Shown here: one piece after another, positions 1 through 8,459 of the stretch
Layout: each line of letters starts with the position of its first letter
How positions within the stretch are numbered: the stretch's first letter is position 1
Assembly: GCA_046328115.1 (NCBI GenBank)
Contig: JAXLXE010000002.1
Location: 124,001-188,000, forward strand
DNA: 64,000 bases
Source: JAXLXE01 sp046328115
GTDB taxonomy: Bacteria > Chloroflexota > UBA6077 > JACCZL01
Reading direction: 5' to 3'
Notes under the pieces: generated by a model
What the model was told of the DNA's origin: nothing
What the model saw: the letters and a program-made list of their open reading frames with translations, nothing else
The model's database searches: none
Program-made: the position numbers and the translations under genes

Positions 1-2
1 AA

Positions 3-1223
3 TTTCACAACGGTGAACCATTGGACGCCGGCGCTGTGAAGTTCAGTCTGGATCGCACGCTCAATCCGGACCAGAAGTCGCCCACGCGCCCGAAGATCGC
101 CGCGATCACCAAAGTGGACGCGCCCGATCCAGCCACCCTCGTGATTACCACGAAGGACCCCTTCGCGCTGCTGCCCTACACGCTGGTGGGCTTCGGAGCC
201 ATGCCGGTCCCGCCGAAGTACGTCCAGGAGAAGGGTGATAAGGAGGTGGCGACGAAGCCCGTCGGCACCGGCCCGTACAAATTCGTGGAATGGGTGAAGG
301 ATCAGCACATCATCATGGAGGCCAACCCCGACTACTGGGGTGACAAGGCCAAGGTCAAGCGAATCACCATCCGCCCGATCCCCGAGAACGCCACTCGCGT
401 CGCGGAGCTACGTACCGGCGGCGTGGACCTGATCATCAACCCACCTCCCCAGGAGATGAAGGGGCTGGAGTCTGGCGACACCAAGACCATCGTCCAGCCA
501 AGCCTCTGGGCAATCAACTGCGGTATCGACACGTTGCGCGACGGCCCCCTGACCAATCCAAAGGTCCGTCAGGCTCTGAACTATGCAGTGGACAAGGAAG
601 CCATTATCAAGAACGTCATGGGCGGACTGGGGAAGCCGATCAACAGCCTGGCCGTGCCCGAAGTGTTCGGATACGACGCGTCGACCCAGCCGTACCCGTA
701 CGATCCTAACAAGGCCAAGGCGCTGTTGGCAGAGGCGGGATTCGCGGGCGGCTTTCCCCTGACGCTGACCACCCGCCAGGGCAACACGCTAAACGACAAA
801 GACGCCTCGGAGGCCATCGTCGGCTACCTGAAGGCCGTGGGCATACAGGCCCAGCTCAAGGTGGTTGAGAACGGCGTGTGGGCCCAGTGGTCAGCCAACA
901 AGGGCCGAGACGGCATCTGGTACGGCGGCTGGCGCGGTGACTATCCGGAAGTGGACGGCTACTCATTCTCAAACCTCGCCACCGACCAGTTCAACAGTTA
1001 TGTAAAGAACCTGGACATCGACAAGACGATCTTCGAGGCCCGCAAGTCGATCGATCCGAAAGCCCGCGCAGAGCAGTACGCCGCTCTGGCGAAGCTACAG
1101 TTCGAACAAGCTACCCACATCTTCCTTTACCAGCTACCGGACACGTACGCGGCACGGAAGAATCTGGAGTGGACCGCGAAGCCGGACTCCATCGTGGAGC
1201 TCTGGGGCGCCCGCTTTAGCTAG
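3..1223 (+). CDS. ABC transporter substrate-binding protein, SBP_bac_5 family (5' partial)
   Basis: C-terminal part of an extracytoplasmic solute-binding protein of the dipeptide/nickel (DppA/OppA) class. The frame is open to the left edge, so the signal peptide and N-terminal lobe lie outside the window. The visible part begins in the conserved stretch FHNGEPLDAGAVKFSLDR. It continues through GTGPYKFVEW, NPDYWGD and VRQALNYAVDK, all typical of the family. About 406 residues are present of a usual 520-600. It would capture a peptide or similar small solute outside the membrane and deliver it to a permease. No permease or ATPase gene follows; the next gene is unrelated, so its partners are upstream or elsewhere. 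A strong hairpin directly after the stop suggests it ends its transcript. The solute cannot be predicted. Confidence 0.9.
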   Translation, partial: FHNGEPLDAGAVKFSLDRTLNPDQKSPTRPKIAAITKVDAPDPATLVITTKDPFALLPYTLVGFGAMPVPPKYVQEKGDKEVATKPVGTGPYKFVEWVKDQHIIMEANPDYWGDKAKVKRITIRPIPENATRVAELRTGGVDLIINPPPQEMKGLESGDTKTIVQPSLWAINCGIDTLRDGPLTNPKVRQALNYAVDKEAIIKNVMGGLGKPINSLAVPEVFGYDASTQPYPYDPNKAKALLAEAGFAGGFPLTLTTRQGNTLNDKDASEAIVGYLKAVGIQAQLKVVENGVWAQWSANKGRDGIWYGGWRGDYPEVDGYSFSNLATDQFNSYVKNLDIDKTIFEARKSIDPKARAEQYAALAKLQFEQATHIFLYQLPDTYAARKNLEWTAKPDSIVELWGARFS

Positions 1224-1231
1224 ACGCCATG

Positions 1232-1260
1232 GGGGGCCGCGCGGCGCGGCCCCCGGTTCT
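1232..1260 (+). terminator. GC-rich hairpin after the binding-protein gene
   Basis: A perfect 10-bp stem (GGGGGCCGCG, loop CGG, CGCGGCCCCC) lies 8 nt after the stop codon of the solute-binding protein. It is followed only by a short GGTTCT, so the U-tract is weak. It sits just upstream of the next gene's chosen start (1283), which argues that the longer ATG at 1229 is not the true start. Confidence 0.6.
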
Positions 1261-1282
1261 CCCCAGAGGACGTTCCCGCAGC

Positions 1283-2188
1283 ATGAGCGTTCCCTACGAC
1301 TCCACGACGAAAAGGCTGGTCGATGCGAGCCCAGAGGCGTGGCTCAAGCTACTCCGCGTACCGCTAACCGGCCCAGTCAGCGTCGCGGACTCAGACCTAT
1401 CCACGAGTAGGCTCATGGCGGACAAGGTAATCCGCGTTGGGTCGAATCCGCCGCTACTGGTCCAACTGGAGATCCAGGCGTCGTACGATCCAGGTCTGCC
1501 AGCGCGGATGTTCCACTATGCCGCCGGACTACTGCAGCGCGATACCGCGCACGACGCGGAAGTGATGAGCATTGCCCTGTTACTCGTACCGCGCGCAGAC
1601 GGGCCGCTGATGAGCGGCCTGTACGAGCGATCCAACACAGTGACGGGGTCATATTTGACATTCCGCTCGACCGTCGTTCGAATGTGGGAGTTGCCTGTGC
1701 AGCCACTGCTTGATGGCGACCTCGCAACGCTCCCTCTCGCGCCGCTCGCACGGGCGCAGCACGCGGATATCCCCAGCCTGTTCACCGCGATGTCGCACCG
1801 CCTACGGGGTGAGACAGAACACCGGATAACGGAAGTGTGGAGCCAGACTGGTATCCTGATGGGTGCGCGATACGGCTGGGACGAGGTGCGGCGGGCACTG
1901 GAGGAGATTGGCATGCTTGACAAAATCGCGCGGGAATCGTCATTTGTACAGCATTGGTTCGACCAGGGTCGTGAGGAGGGTCGCGAGGAGGGTCGTGAAG
2001 AGGGCCGGGCCGGCGAGGCCAGGACCATCCTGCTCCGATTTGGATCGCGCCGGCTCGGCCCGCCGCCACCCTCCATCCGCGACGTCATTGAGCGCCAGTC
2101 AGACGTTGACAACCTCGAGCGCATGCTGAACCGTCTGCTGGACGCGGATTCGTGGGACCAGGTCGTGGCGGAGGCCGGTCAGGCCTGA
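1283..2188 (+). CDS. Rpn family / DUF4351-type PD-(D/E)XK nuclease-like protein
   Basis: Protein of about 301 residues. The N-terminal half resembles the Rpn/transposase_31-like PD-(D/E)XK fold seen in recombination-promoting nucleases. It has a conserved TTKRLVDASPEAWLKLL opening and an LVQLEIQ strand, where E and Q would be the catalytic E-x-Q/K pair. The C-terminal part matches the DUF4351 arrangement: a charged (GREE)n hinge at about residues 229-241, then a helix-rich LLRFGSRRLG...RDVIERQ tail. I chose ATG 1283 because the in-frame ATG at 1229 would place coding sequence through the terminator hairpin. Such genes are numerous and mobile-looking in Chloroflexota and cyanobacteria; the cellular role is unclear. 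It converges on the terminase-like gene with a 29-nt gap. Confidence 0.75.
   Translation: MSVPYDSTTKRLVDASPEAWLKLLRVPLTGPVSVADSDLSTSRLMADKVIRVGSNPPLLVQLEIQASYDPGLPARMFHYAAGLLQRDTAHDAEVMSIALLLVPRADGPLMSGLYERSNTVTGSYLTFRSTVVRMWELPVQPLLDGDLATLPLAPLARAQHADIPSLFTAMSHRLRGETEHRITEVWSQTGILMGARYGWDEVRRALEEIGMLDKIARESSFVQHWFDQGREEGREEGREEGRAGEARTILLRFGSRRLGPPPPSIRDVIERQSDVDNLERMLNRLLDADSWDQVVAEAGQA
1967..2002 (+). repeat. Three tandem 12-bp repeats encoding GREE
   Basis: Three near-identical 12-mers (GGTCGTGAGGAG, GGTCGCGAGGAG, GGTCGTGAAGAG) encode GREEGREEGREE inside the Rpn/DUF4351 gene. The differences are synonymous, so the amino-acid repeat is kept while the DNA drifts. This charged hinge is common in the family and can vary in copy number by slippage. 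Confidence 0.85.
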
Positions 2189-2217
2189 TCACCAGTGGAC
2201 CGAGATCACCATCTCGT

Positions 2218-3696
2218 TTACTCCCGGCGGCGGGCGGCCCTGACGGCCGAAAGCGCGCTCGCCTGCACGACCAATACGGAAGCGTTGAGCAGATCGTCGT
2301 GTCCGCGGTGGCTCGGAACGAAAAACGCCATCACGTTCCCAGCCCGCATCGAGTACTGCGCGCGCTCCACCTGTGAGAGAAGCTCCCGTCGAGATTCGTT
2401 CGCCACGGCATCGGATGATTCCGCGTAGATGCGGAATCGTCCCGAGTTGACCGTTGCCAGAAAATCGAACGCGAGTTTGCTCTTGCTGGCCGCGGTGTAA
2501 ACGTACGGCGTTACGGAGCCGCGAGGCAGCGCGGCGCCAAGAAATGCGGCCAGGCCCCCGCCCACTCCAGTGGCGTCGACCACCGTCCGACGGCACCTCC
2601 ACGTGCCGCGGATGAGGCCGAGAATCAGCGGGTAGACCTCGCGGTGCGGAGTTCCACGCCATAGGTACTGCCGTACCACACGGAACCTCGGCTCAACGAC
2701 GCCTCCCTCGCATCGCGCCTCCTCCGCGAATGCCACGGTCAACACGGTGGAATCGCGCCCGGACCTCACATCGCGCAGGCCCGTGTTGGGATCCTCCTCA
2801 TCTTCACCGGCCACATCGATTCCGGCGACGTAGCAGCCTCGTCGCGTGAGATCGCGGCTGGGCGCCGCTTCCGGGGGATGGTCGCCCAGCATCAACGCAA
2901 CCTGTCTCGAATCCAGGAATCGGCCCGTTCCTGATACCGTCTTCAGCAAATACTGCGTCCGGATGATCGGATGGTGCACGCCGAGACGCTCAATCTGCTT
3001 CTGTACGTGTCGGCCGTATGCCGGGTTACGGTCTGCGACGCGCGTCCAGTCCACCTCAAAGTGGCGGCGCACGCCGTCTCGCGCCTCGAGATCCAGACCT
3101 TCCTGGATCTGTCTCGACAGCAGCGTATCGTCTGTCCACGGCGTACCGTACAGGACTGCCGTCACGTTAGTCGTCGCGCCCATGGGGCGGAAGTCGCGCT
3201 CCCATTTGTCCGGGTCCACATCCTGCGCCTCATCGCACTCCAGCAGGCGAGAAGCCGTGGCTCCAACGACATTTGACCGCGGTTCCGCTGACAGCAGCGT
3301 CAGCGAGGCACGCCCCAGTGAAACCTCACGGACGGATCGTCGCCGCCACAGGCTACGCGTCAACGGCCCCGCCAGTACGCGTTCAAGCCGCGCGCGAGAA
3401 TTCAAGAGCTGTGGTGACAGCGTGGGCGCGCACTTCACCAGATTGCCACCACGGCGCATGAATCTCACCATGACGAACGCTTCCAGTTGAGCCGAAAGCT
3501 CGTTCTTGCCTGCCTGCCGCGGCATCAGTACGGTGAAACTCAGCCCCCGATCGTCCAACACCGAGTCCAGAATCGCCCTGCCGATCTCAAGCTGATAGTC
3601 GTGCAGCGCGACTGGCGCCGAAAACGCTGAAAATCGCCCGAGATCTGAGAGTAGCAAGCCAAACGCCGTGAGCGACCGAACATCCCTACTCGTCAT
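2218..3696 (-). CDS. Phage-type terminase large subunit-like protein (orphan)
   Basis: A 492-residue protein with the two-domain layout of a large terminase. The N-terminal ATPase has a Walker A-like motif MPRQAGKNE near residues 58-66 and a Walker B LLECDEAQDV near 151-160 (D155, E156). The C-terminal RNase H-like nuclease shows acidic residues in GIDVAGEDE, in VVDATGVGGGL and in GHDDLLNASVL. In phages this motor packages DNA into capsids and cuts it. I chose ATG 3696 because GGAGGGG precedes it by 8 nt; the longer frame to 3771 lacks such a site. No portal, capsid or small-terminase gene is nearby, so it is not part of a visible prophage. Both active sites look intact. It may be a domesticated or relic gene. 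Confidence 0.85.
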   Translation of the reverse strand: MTSRDVRSLTAFGLLLSDLGRFSAFSAPVALHDYQLEIGRAILDSVLDDRGLSFTVLMPRQAGKNELSAQLEAFVMVRFMRRGGNLVKCAPTLSPQLLNSRARLERVLAGPLTRSLWRRRSVREVSLGRASLTLLSAEPRSNVVGATASRLLECDEAQDVDPDKWERDFRPMGATTNVTAVLYGTPWTDDTLLSRQIQEGLDLEARDGVRRHFEVDWTRVADRNPAYGRHVQKQIERLGVHHPIIRTQYLLKTVSGTGRFLDSRQVALMLGDHPPEAAPSRDLTRRGCYVAGIDVAGEDEEDPNTGLRDVRSGRDSTVLTVAFAEEARCEGGVVEPRFRVVRQYLWRGTPHREVYPLILGLIRGTWRCRRTVVDATGVGGGLAAFLGAALPRGSVTPYVYTAASKSKLAFDFLATVNSGRFRIYAESSDAVANESRRELLSQVERAQYSMRAGNVMAFFVPSHRGHDDLLNASVLVVQASALSAVRAARRRE

Positions 3697-3778
3697 GCCA
3701 ATCCCCTCCTGCGCCAGTGCTCCATACAGAAGTACAGCCACCGGAGTGCCGTTCGGCACCCACCAGGACACGGTTCAG

Positions 3779-4408
3779 CTACGCGCCGGCAACTACCGTT
3801 CGCAGCACGTCCAGGAGCTCAACTGGGCCGAACGGCTTGGTGAGCACCGCGGCTGCCTGTGACCTGTCAAGCGAGCGCAGCCCACCGGTGTAGGCCGACA
3901 AGACCACTACTGGGATGTCAGCGGTGCGTGGTTCTCGTTTGAGAGCGGCCAGAATCCGCGCCGCGTGCCCGTCTGGCAGCATGAGATCCAGTGTGATGAC
4001 GTCAGGTGACTCGCGAACCGCCGCCGCCAACCCCTCTGCCCCCGTCTCGGCGTGCACAACTCGGAAGCTGCCTCGAACCGAGTGGGATATGAGCGCGGAG
4101 ATTGCCGGGTCGTCCTCCACAATCAGGAGCAGCGGGAGCTCCTGGGTGGCGGTGGCGCCAGTCGCGGAACGCCACATTTGCAGCATCCGTTGCGCGGCTG
4201 GTTTGGAGGAGCCGGTGGGTAGCCGAATCAGACGCTCGAGTCGGGCTTCAAAGGCGGAGCCATCCACCCGCCAGAACTTCACCTGAGCCGCCAGGGCGGC
4301 GAGCGCCGAGCCGTCAGGGTCATCCGCCCAGCGCCAGGGTTGGTCAGCGCGCGCGCGTCCCCGCTCGTGCTGCTCCAAGATCTGATTTGCCAGATCCACA
4401 GGTTCCAT
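3779..4408 (-). CDS. Response regulator receiver protein with short helical N-terminal region
   Basis: A 209-residue protein. Residues 92-209 form a CheY-like receiver domain with the acidic pair in LLIVEDDPA (D99, D100), the phospho-acceptor Asp in VITLDLMLPDG, and the conserved Lys in LTKPFG. There is no output domain. The first 90 residues are helical and charged and match nothing I recognise. I chose ATG 4408; the longer frame to 4570 starts with a Trp-rich stretch that looks non-coding and would overlap the divergent hydrolase. It is transcribed toward the terminase gene 82 nt away. It probably acts by protein contact with a partner kinase or effector encoded elsewhere. Confidence 0.8.
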   Translation of the reverse strand: MEPVDLANQILEQHERGRARADQPWRWADDPDGSALAALAAQVKFWRVDGSAFEARLERLIRLPTGSSKPAAQRMLQMWRSATGATATQELPLLLIVEDDPAISALISHSVRGSFRVVHAETGAEGLAAAVRESPDVITLDLMLPDGHAARILAALKREPRTADIPVVVLSAYTGGLRSLDRSQAAAVLTKPFGPVELLDVLRTVVAGA

Positions 4409-4558
4409 GCGGCCTCGAAAGCTACACCAGGCTCGGGCGCCGCGGTTCACCCAAGCAGACCACGCGATCGCGCGCCAAGGGTACCACGCCATAACCGTGC
4501 CGCCGAGCCCGCAGCCCCCAAACGATAATCGCAACCATGCGTCCTCTGGCTCATTTCG

Positions 4559-6169
4559 TTGAATGATCACGCTACGCCGTCACGTGGTGCCGTCGGAGGG
4601 CGTTCCACTCCCTGGGTAGCCTTGGCTGCCGCACGGCGGCAGCACCTATACTCGTTACGCCGGGAGAGGGCTCACCACTGGTCGCCGGCGATCGTTGTTG
4701 CGGAGGGCTTGGCGATCTACGCGGCTCAAGTTAGAGGTCGGCCGCACGAGCAGGCGCGGCGGATTGCACCCCCTCCAAAACCGCTGCGCCGCTTCATCGG
4801 GCCGCTTGTCATTGCCTCCCTGTGCTTCGGGACGGTGGCGTTCACGCTGGTACGCGCGCTCGCACCGCCAGCACCGTCCCCACCGGCCGCTGCCACGGCC
4901 CCACGCACGGACGCCGTGCCGGATGCTCCGGCGGAAGTCGCGGTGGGCGCTAACGCGCCTCCTGCGCTCAAGCCAGACCCACGCGCGCTGGAGCTCCAAC
5001 GTCTGCGGGAGGCGGTGTTCGGTCCATTCCGTCAAATGAAGGGTCGCTTCGGCATTGTCGTGAAGGACCTGGGCAGCGGCCACACCGTCGTGCTCAACGA
5101 ACACTTCCCGTTCCAGGCGGCCAGCCTTTACAAGCTCCCAGTGATGTACGAGGTCTTCAAGCAGCGCGAGGAGGGAACCTTGGCTTTTGGCGAGGAGCTG
5201 ACGATCGGCCCGGACGACGCCGCCATGGATCTCGGCTCATTGATCTGGCCAATCGGCACGCGGATCACCCTAGGCACGGCGCTGGAGCGCATGGTGACCC
5301 TGAGTGACAACTCAAGTGCCTTCATGCTGACTAAGCGGGTCGGCACCAGCCGGATCAACGACGACGCGAAGGCGCTGGACCTCCACGACACGCACATCAT
5401 CGGCGAAGACATCGCCACCAGCGCAGCTGACATGGCGAAGTTCCTCGAAATGGTCGCCACCGGCGCGCTCGTTGACCAGAAGACGAGTGCTGAAATGGTC
5501 CACGTCATGGCACGGCAGCAGGTACGCAACAGGATACCGGTGCTCCTGCCGCCCGAGGCGACTGTGGCCAACAAGACCGGCAACTGGAACGCGCTCGCGC
5601 ACGACGTGGGGATCGTCTACGGGCCGCGCTCCACGTTCGTCATCGCGCTGCTGTCGGAGGGTGTCGCCGAAGACCTGGACACGCTCTACGGCGCGATGGC
5701 ATGGGCCACCCGCAACGTGTACGACGTGACCAACGATCCTACGTTCAACACGAGTCCCACGCCCAAGCTTCCACCGCAGCTCGTTGCGAGCTATACGACC
5801 GCCGCTCGCGTGCCGGCGGGCGCCGTTGCACCCAGAACGGAGGCCACCGTACCCTCCGCAGCCCCGCCACGCTCGGCCACTAGCGCAGCCCCGGCCATTC
5901 CGGCCGCGCCCACTGCGCCACCGGCGCCCCCCACCACCGCTCCTGCCCCCGCCGCGCCGCCGCCTCCACCAGCACCGACCAGGCCGGCAGCCACGGCCGC
6001 GCCGGCACTGGCGCCACCAACCCCGGCGGCGAAGCCAGCGGCCCCTGTCCCCACGGCGCCGCCATCACAGCCCGCCAGCAAGCCAACCCCCAAGCCGCTG
6101 TTCCAACCACCAGCCATACCTACCAGCGCACCGGCGCCCCAGCCCACGGCACCGCCAAAGCCTCAATAG
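4559..6169 (+). CDS. Membrane-anchored serine hydrolase, class A beta-lactamase-like, with Pro-rich tail
   Basis: A 536-residue protein from a TTG start (4559). A cytoplasmic N-terminus of about 78 residues is followed by one membrane segment (residues 79-100) and a Pro/Ala linker. The catalytic domain (about 145-400) carries all three penicilloyl-serine-transferase motifs: SLYK with Ser189 and Lys192, SDN at 249-251, and KTG at 339-341. The last 120 residues are almost entirely Pro, Ala and Thr, a likely cell-wall-spanning tail. The domain belongs to the beta-lactamase2 family, which includes both lactamases and D,D-peptidases. With an L,D-transpeptidase gene next door, peptidoglycan processing is as likely as drug resistance. 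The start is uncertain; a TTG near 4709 would shorten the cytoplasmic part. Confidence 0.85.
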   Translation: MNDHATPSRGAVGGRSTPWVALAAARRQHLYSLRRERAHHWSPAIVVAEGLAIYAAQVRGRPHEQARRIAPPPKPLRRFIGPLVIASLCFGTVAFTLVRALAPPAPSPPAAATAPRTDAVPDAPAEVAVGANAPPALKPDPRALELQRLREAVFGPFRQMKGRFGIVVKDLGSGHTVVLNEHFPFQAASLYKLPVMYEVFKQREEGTLAFGEELTIGPDDAAMDLGSLIWPIGTRITLGTALERMVTLSDNSSAFMLTKRVGTSRINDDAKALDLHDTHIIGEDIATSAADMAKFLEMVATGALVDQKTSAEMVHVMARQQVRNRIPVLLPPEATVANKTGNWNALAHDVGIVYGPRSTFVIALLSEGVAEDLDTLYGAMAWATRNVYDVTNDPTFNTSPTPKLPPQLVASYTTAARVPAGAVAPRTEATVPSAAPPRSATSAAPAIPAAPTAPPAPPTTAPAPAAPPPPPAPTRPAATAAPALAPPTPAAKPAAPVPTAPPSQPASKPTPKPLFQPPAIPTSAPAPQPTAPPKPQ

Positions 6170-6209
6170 CGCGCCGTAATCAGCGAACCGTGGCTGGACG
6201 CACGGCCCG

Positions 6210-7121
6210 TTAGTCGCGGATTACGATGGGCGTGCCAATCGTGGCCCATTCCCAGAACCACAGCGAGTCCGCGTAAGTCATCCCCAGGCAGCCGTGGCTG
6301 CCCGCATAGCCCCAGTTGCTGGACCAGTAGTTGTAGTGAATGGAGTGTCCAGAGCCGGTGAAGTACTGCGTGAAGAGCACGCCCGTGACGTACCAGGTCG
6401 GGCCACGCATCGTCTCGTTGGCCACCCGGCGCTCCAGAACGTACGTCCCGGTGGGTGTCTCCCACCCATCTATCCCGTGGATCGCCAGCGTTGTGTAGAC
6501 GGGCTTGCCGTCCTCGTAGGCCGTCACGATCGTGGGCGCCTCCAGACTCACGTCAATCCATCGGCCGGTACGCGCCTGCACGACGGCCGGCGGTACCCGC
6601 ACCCCCTCCGCCGGCACAAACGTCCCGTCCGCCAGCCTGACCCACTCGCTTCCATCGTCGGCCTCTACCCGGTCACGCGCCTCCACCGACGCGTTGTGCT
6701 CCATCTCCGCCACGAACAGGCGATCGTCAATCAGCGGCTCACGGTACGCACTTGTCGTACCCACGATGCGCCCTGGCAGACCCAACGGCTGCAGCACTCG
6801 TGGACCTGCTAGATAATCCGCCGGCGGCGCGGCACTCGGCTGGATCACATCCGCGTTGATGTAAGCGAAGTTCTGGGTGCGGGGGTTGTATACGTAGATC
6901 CGATCTCCCAGGCGCTCGCCGTGGAGGCGGAAGTAGCTCCGCGATCTGACCGGCCCGAAGCTCGCGGAGTCCGGCGCCGTACCCGCCCAGAGCTCGGTGG
7001 GTGCCGTGGTCTGCACCCAAACGTCCTCCGCGTGAACGGCGTTCGGTGCCGCTATGCCGATACCCAGCGCCACCACCAACACCGCGGCCACCGCGTGCCG
7101 CACCCCAATCGCTAGAGCCAT
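6210..7121 (-). CDS. L,D-transpeptidase (YkuD domain), secreted
   Basis: A 303-residue exported protein. Residues 1-31 form a clear signal peptide ending in AVHA. The middle contains SH3-like repeated segments (TSAYREPL, WVRLADGTFVPAEG). The C-terminal YkuD catalytic domain (about 190-303) shows the family pattern with GSHGCLGM; Cys278 is the nucleophile and a conserved His lies upstream in HSIHYNYW. The enzyme would form 3-3 cross-links in peptidoglycan or attach proteins to it, outside the membrane. I chose ATG 7121 because it begins exactly at the signal peptide; the frame extends to 7370 but overlaps the divergent dehydrogenase gene. It converges with the beta-lactamase-like hydrolase, leaving only 40 nt between. 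Confidence 0.9.
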   Translation of the reverse strand: MALAIGVRHAVAAVLVVALGIGIAAPNAVHAEDVWVQTTAPTELWAGTAPDSASFGPVRSRSYFRLHGERLGDRIYVYNPRTQNFAYINADVIQPSAAPPADYLAGPRVLQPLGLPGRIVGTTSAYREPLIDDRLFVAEMEHNASVEARDRVEADDGSEWVRLADGTFVPAEGVRVPPAVVQARTGRWIDVSLEAPTIVTAYEDGKPVYTTLAIHGIDGWETPTGTYVLERRVANETMRGPTWYVTGVLFTQYFTGSGHSIHYNYWSSNWGYAGSHGCLGMTYADSLWFWEWATIGTPIVIRD

Positions 7122-7292
7122 CGTTATCGTCCGCCGTCCAGTTGACCCCGCATTATCGCCGGACAACGTCCCGGAAAACAGCCCCTCGACACCGGCGGGA
7201 CCCACCCTGGCCCGGCTGACTCGACAGCGCCCCGAGCATCCACCTACCATGGGGCCAACCCCCGTAGTCGGGCTCCAGTCAGGACACCACGC

Positions 7293-8402
7293 ATGACGCA
7301 ACATGGCAGACTCCTCGCCTACGACGGCCTCGGCCAGCCCCTGCGCTTCGTGGAGCGGCCCATGCCGCAACCAGAATCGGGGGCCGCTGTCGTCAAGATC
7401 AGCCTGGGAAACGTATGCGGTTCAGACTTGCACGTGTGGCGTGGTGAGCTGGACCTGAAGAAGATCGGACGAGCGCTTCCCAGAAACCTCGGACACGAGG
7501 GTTGCGGCACCATCGCCGCGCTGGGCGCTGGCGTGACGACCGACGCGGCGGGGGCGCCGCTAGCCATCGGCGACAGGGTGGTGTTCAGATACTCGTTCTC
7601 GTGCGGCTCCTGCCGCGGCTGCCTCTCCGGAAACACGCGCTTCTGTCCACATCAGTCTCGCCACCTGGCGACATCGTGCGACGAGTGGCCCTTCTACAAG
7701 GGCACGTTTGGTGACTACACTTACCTCTTCCCGGGCCACGTCATGTTCAAGGTGCCGGATGCACTCTCGGATGAGATGGTGGCGGGCATCAACTGCGCCT
7801 TCTCCACGGTGATGTGTGGCCTGGACGTTGCCAGTGTGGGCCTCGGGGACACGGTGGTGATCCAGGGGGCCGGCGGGCTTGGGCTGTACGCCGCGGCCAT
7901 CGCCCGTGAGCGCGGGGCCGCTCGCGTCATCGCGATAGACGGCGTAGCGGAGCGACTTGACCTGGCTTCCGGATTCGGGGCGGACGTCCTCCTCGACCTT
8001 CGTGAGCTGAGCGCTCCCGATCAGCGAGTCGAGCGAGTTCGCGCGCTCACCGATGGTTGGGGAGCAGACGTGGTCGTAGACGTGGCCGGCTTCCCCGGCG
8101 TGATTGAGGAAGGGCTCCAAATGGTGGGAAACGGTGGTCGCTACGTAGAGATCGGCACGATCGCCCCAGACATGTCCCTCACCCTCGTACCCACCACCCT
8201 CAACCAGAGAAACGTCCAGATGCTGGGCATCGGCTACTACGAGCCGCGCCATTTGAAGGCCGCGCTGGACATGATGTCGCGGACACGCGCGTCATACCCT
8301 TTCGACCGCGTGGTGTCTCAGGTCTTCCCGCTGGAGCAGGCACAACACGTGTTCGATCAGCAGGCCGCGGGCCGCATCACGCGAGCCGCGCTCAAGCCCT
8401 GA
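7293..8402 (+). CDS. Zinc-dependent medium-chain alcohol dehydrogenase
   Basis: A 369-residue MDR-family enzyme. Catalytic zinc ligands are Cys in NVCGSDLH and His-Glu in GHEGCG. The structural zinc loop is CGSCRGCLSGNTRFC. The Rossmann NAD(P) motif GAGGLG is in VIQGAGGLGLYAA. It would oxidise an alcohol or reduce an aldehyde or ketone with a nicotinamide cofactor in the cytoplasm. It is clearly paralogous to the enzyme at 15929-17041: both share the unusual YEPRHLK motif followed by a (M/V)SRT segment, and the sequence around the glycine-rich loop. Substrate unknown. It is transcribed divergently from the L,D-transpeptidase. Confidence 0.9.
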   Translation: MTQHGRLLAYDGLGQPLRFVERPMPQPESGAAVVKISLGNVCGSDLHVWRGELDLKKIGRALPRNLGHEGCGTIAALGAGVTTDAAGAPLAIGDRVVFRYSFSCGSCRGCLSGNTRFCPHQSRHLATSCDEWPFYKGTFGDYTYLFPGHVMFKVPDALSDEMVAGINCAFSTVMCGLDVASVGLGDTVVIQGAGGLGLYAAAIARERGAARVIAIDGVAERLDLASGFGADVLLDLRELSAPDQRVERVRALTDGWGADVVVDVAGFPGVIEEGLQMVGNGGRYVEIGTIAPDMSLTLVPTTLNQRNVQMLGIGYYEPRHLKAALDMMSRTRASYPFDRVVSQVFPLEQAQHVFDQQAAGRITRAALKP

Positions 8403-8459
8403 CGCACCAAGCCCGCTATTCTCCCCCGCGCGCCGCCCAGCGGCCTAGAATGTCCCAAG

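Noticed and set aside
1967..2002. Short tandem repeat considered as a CRISPR or recombination site
   Set aside because: The three 12-mers are contiguous, in frame, and encode GREE units; there are no spacers.
2218..4408. A prophage around the terminase-like gene
   Set aside because: No other phage structural, replication, lysis or integration gene and no attachment repeat is visible on either side.
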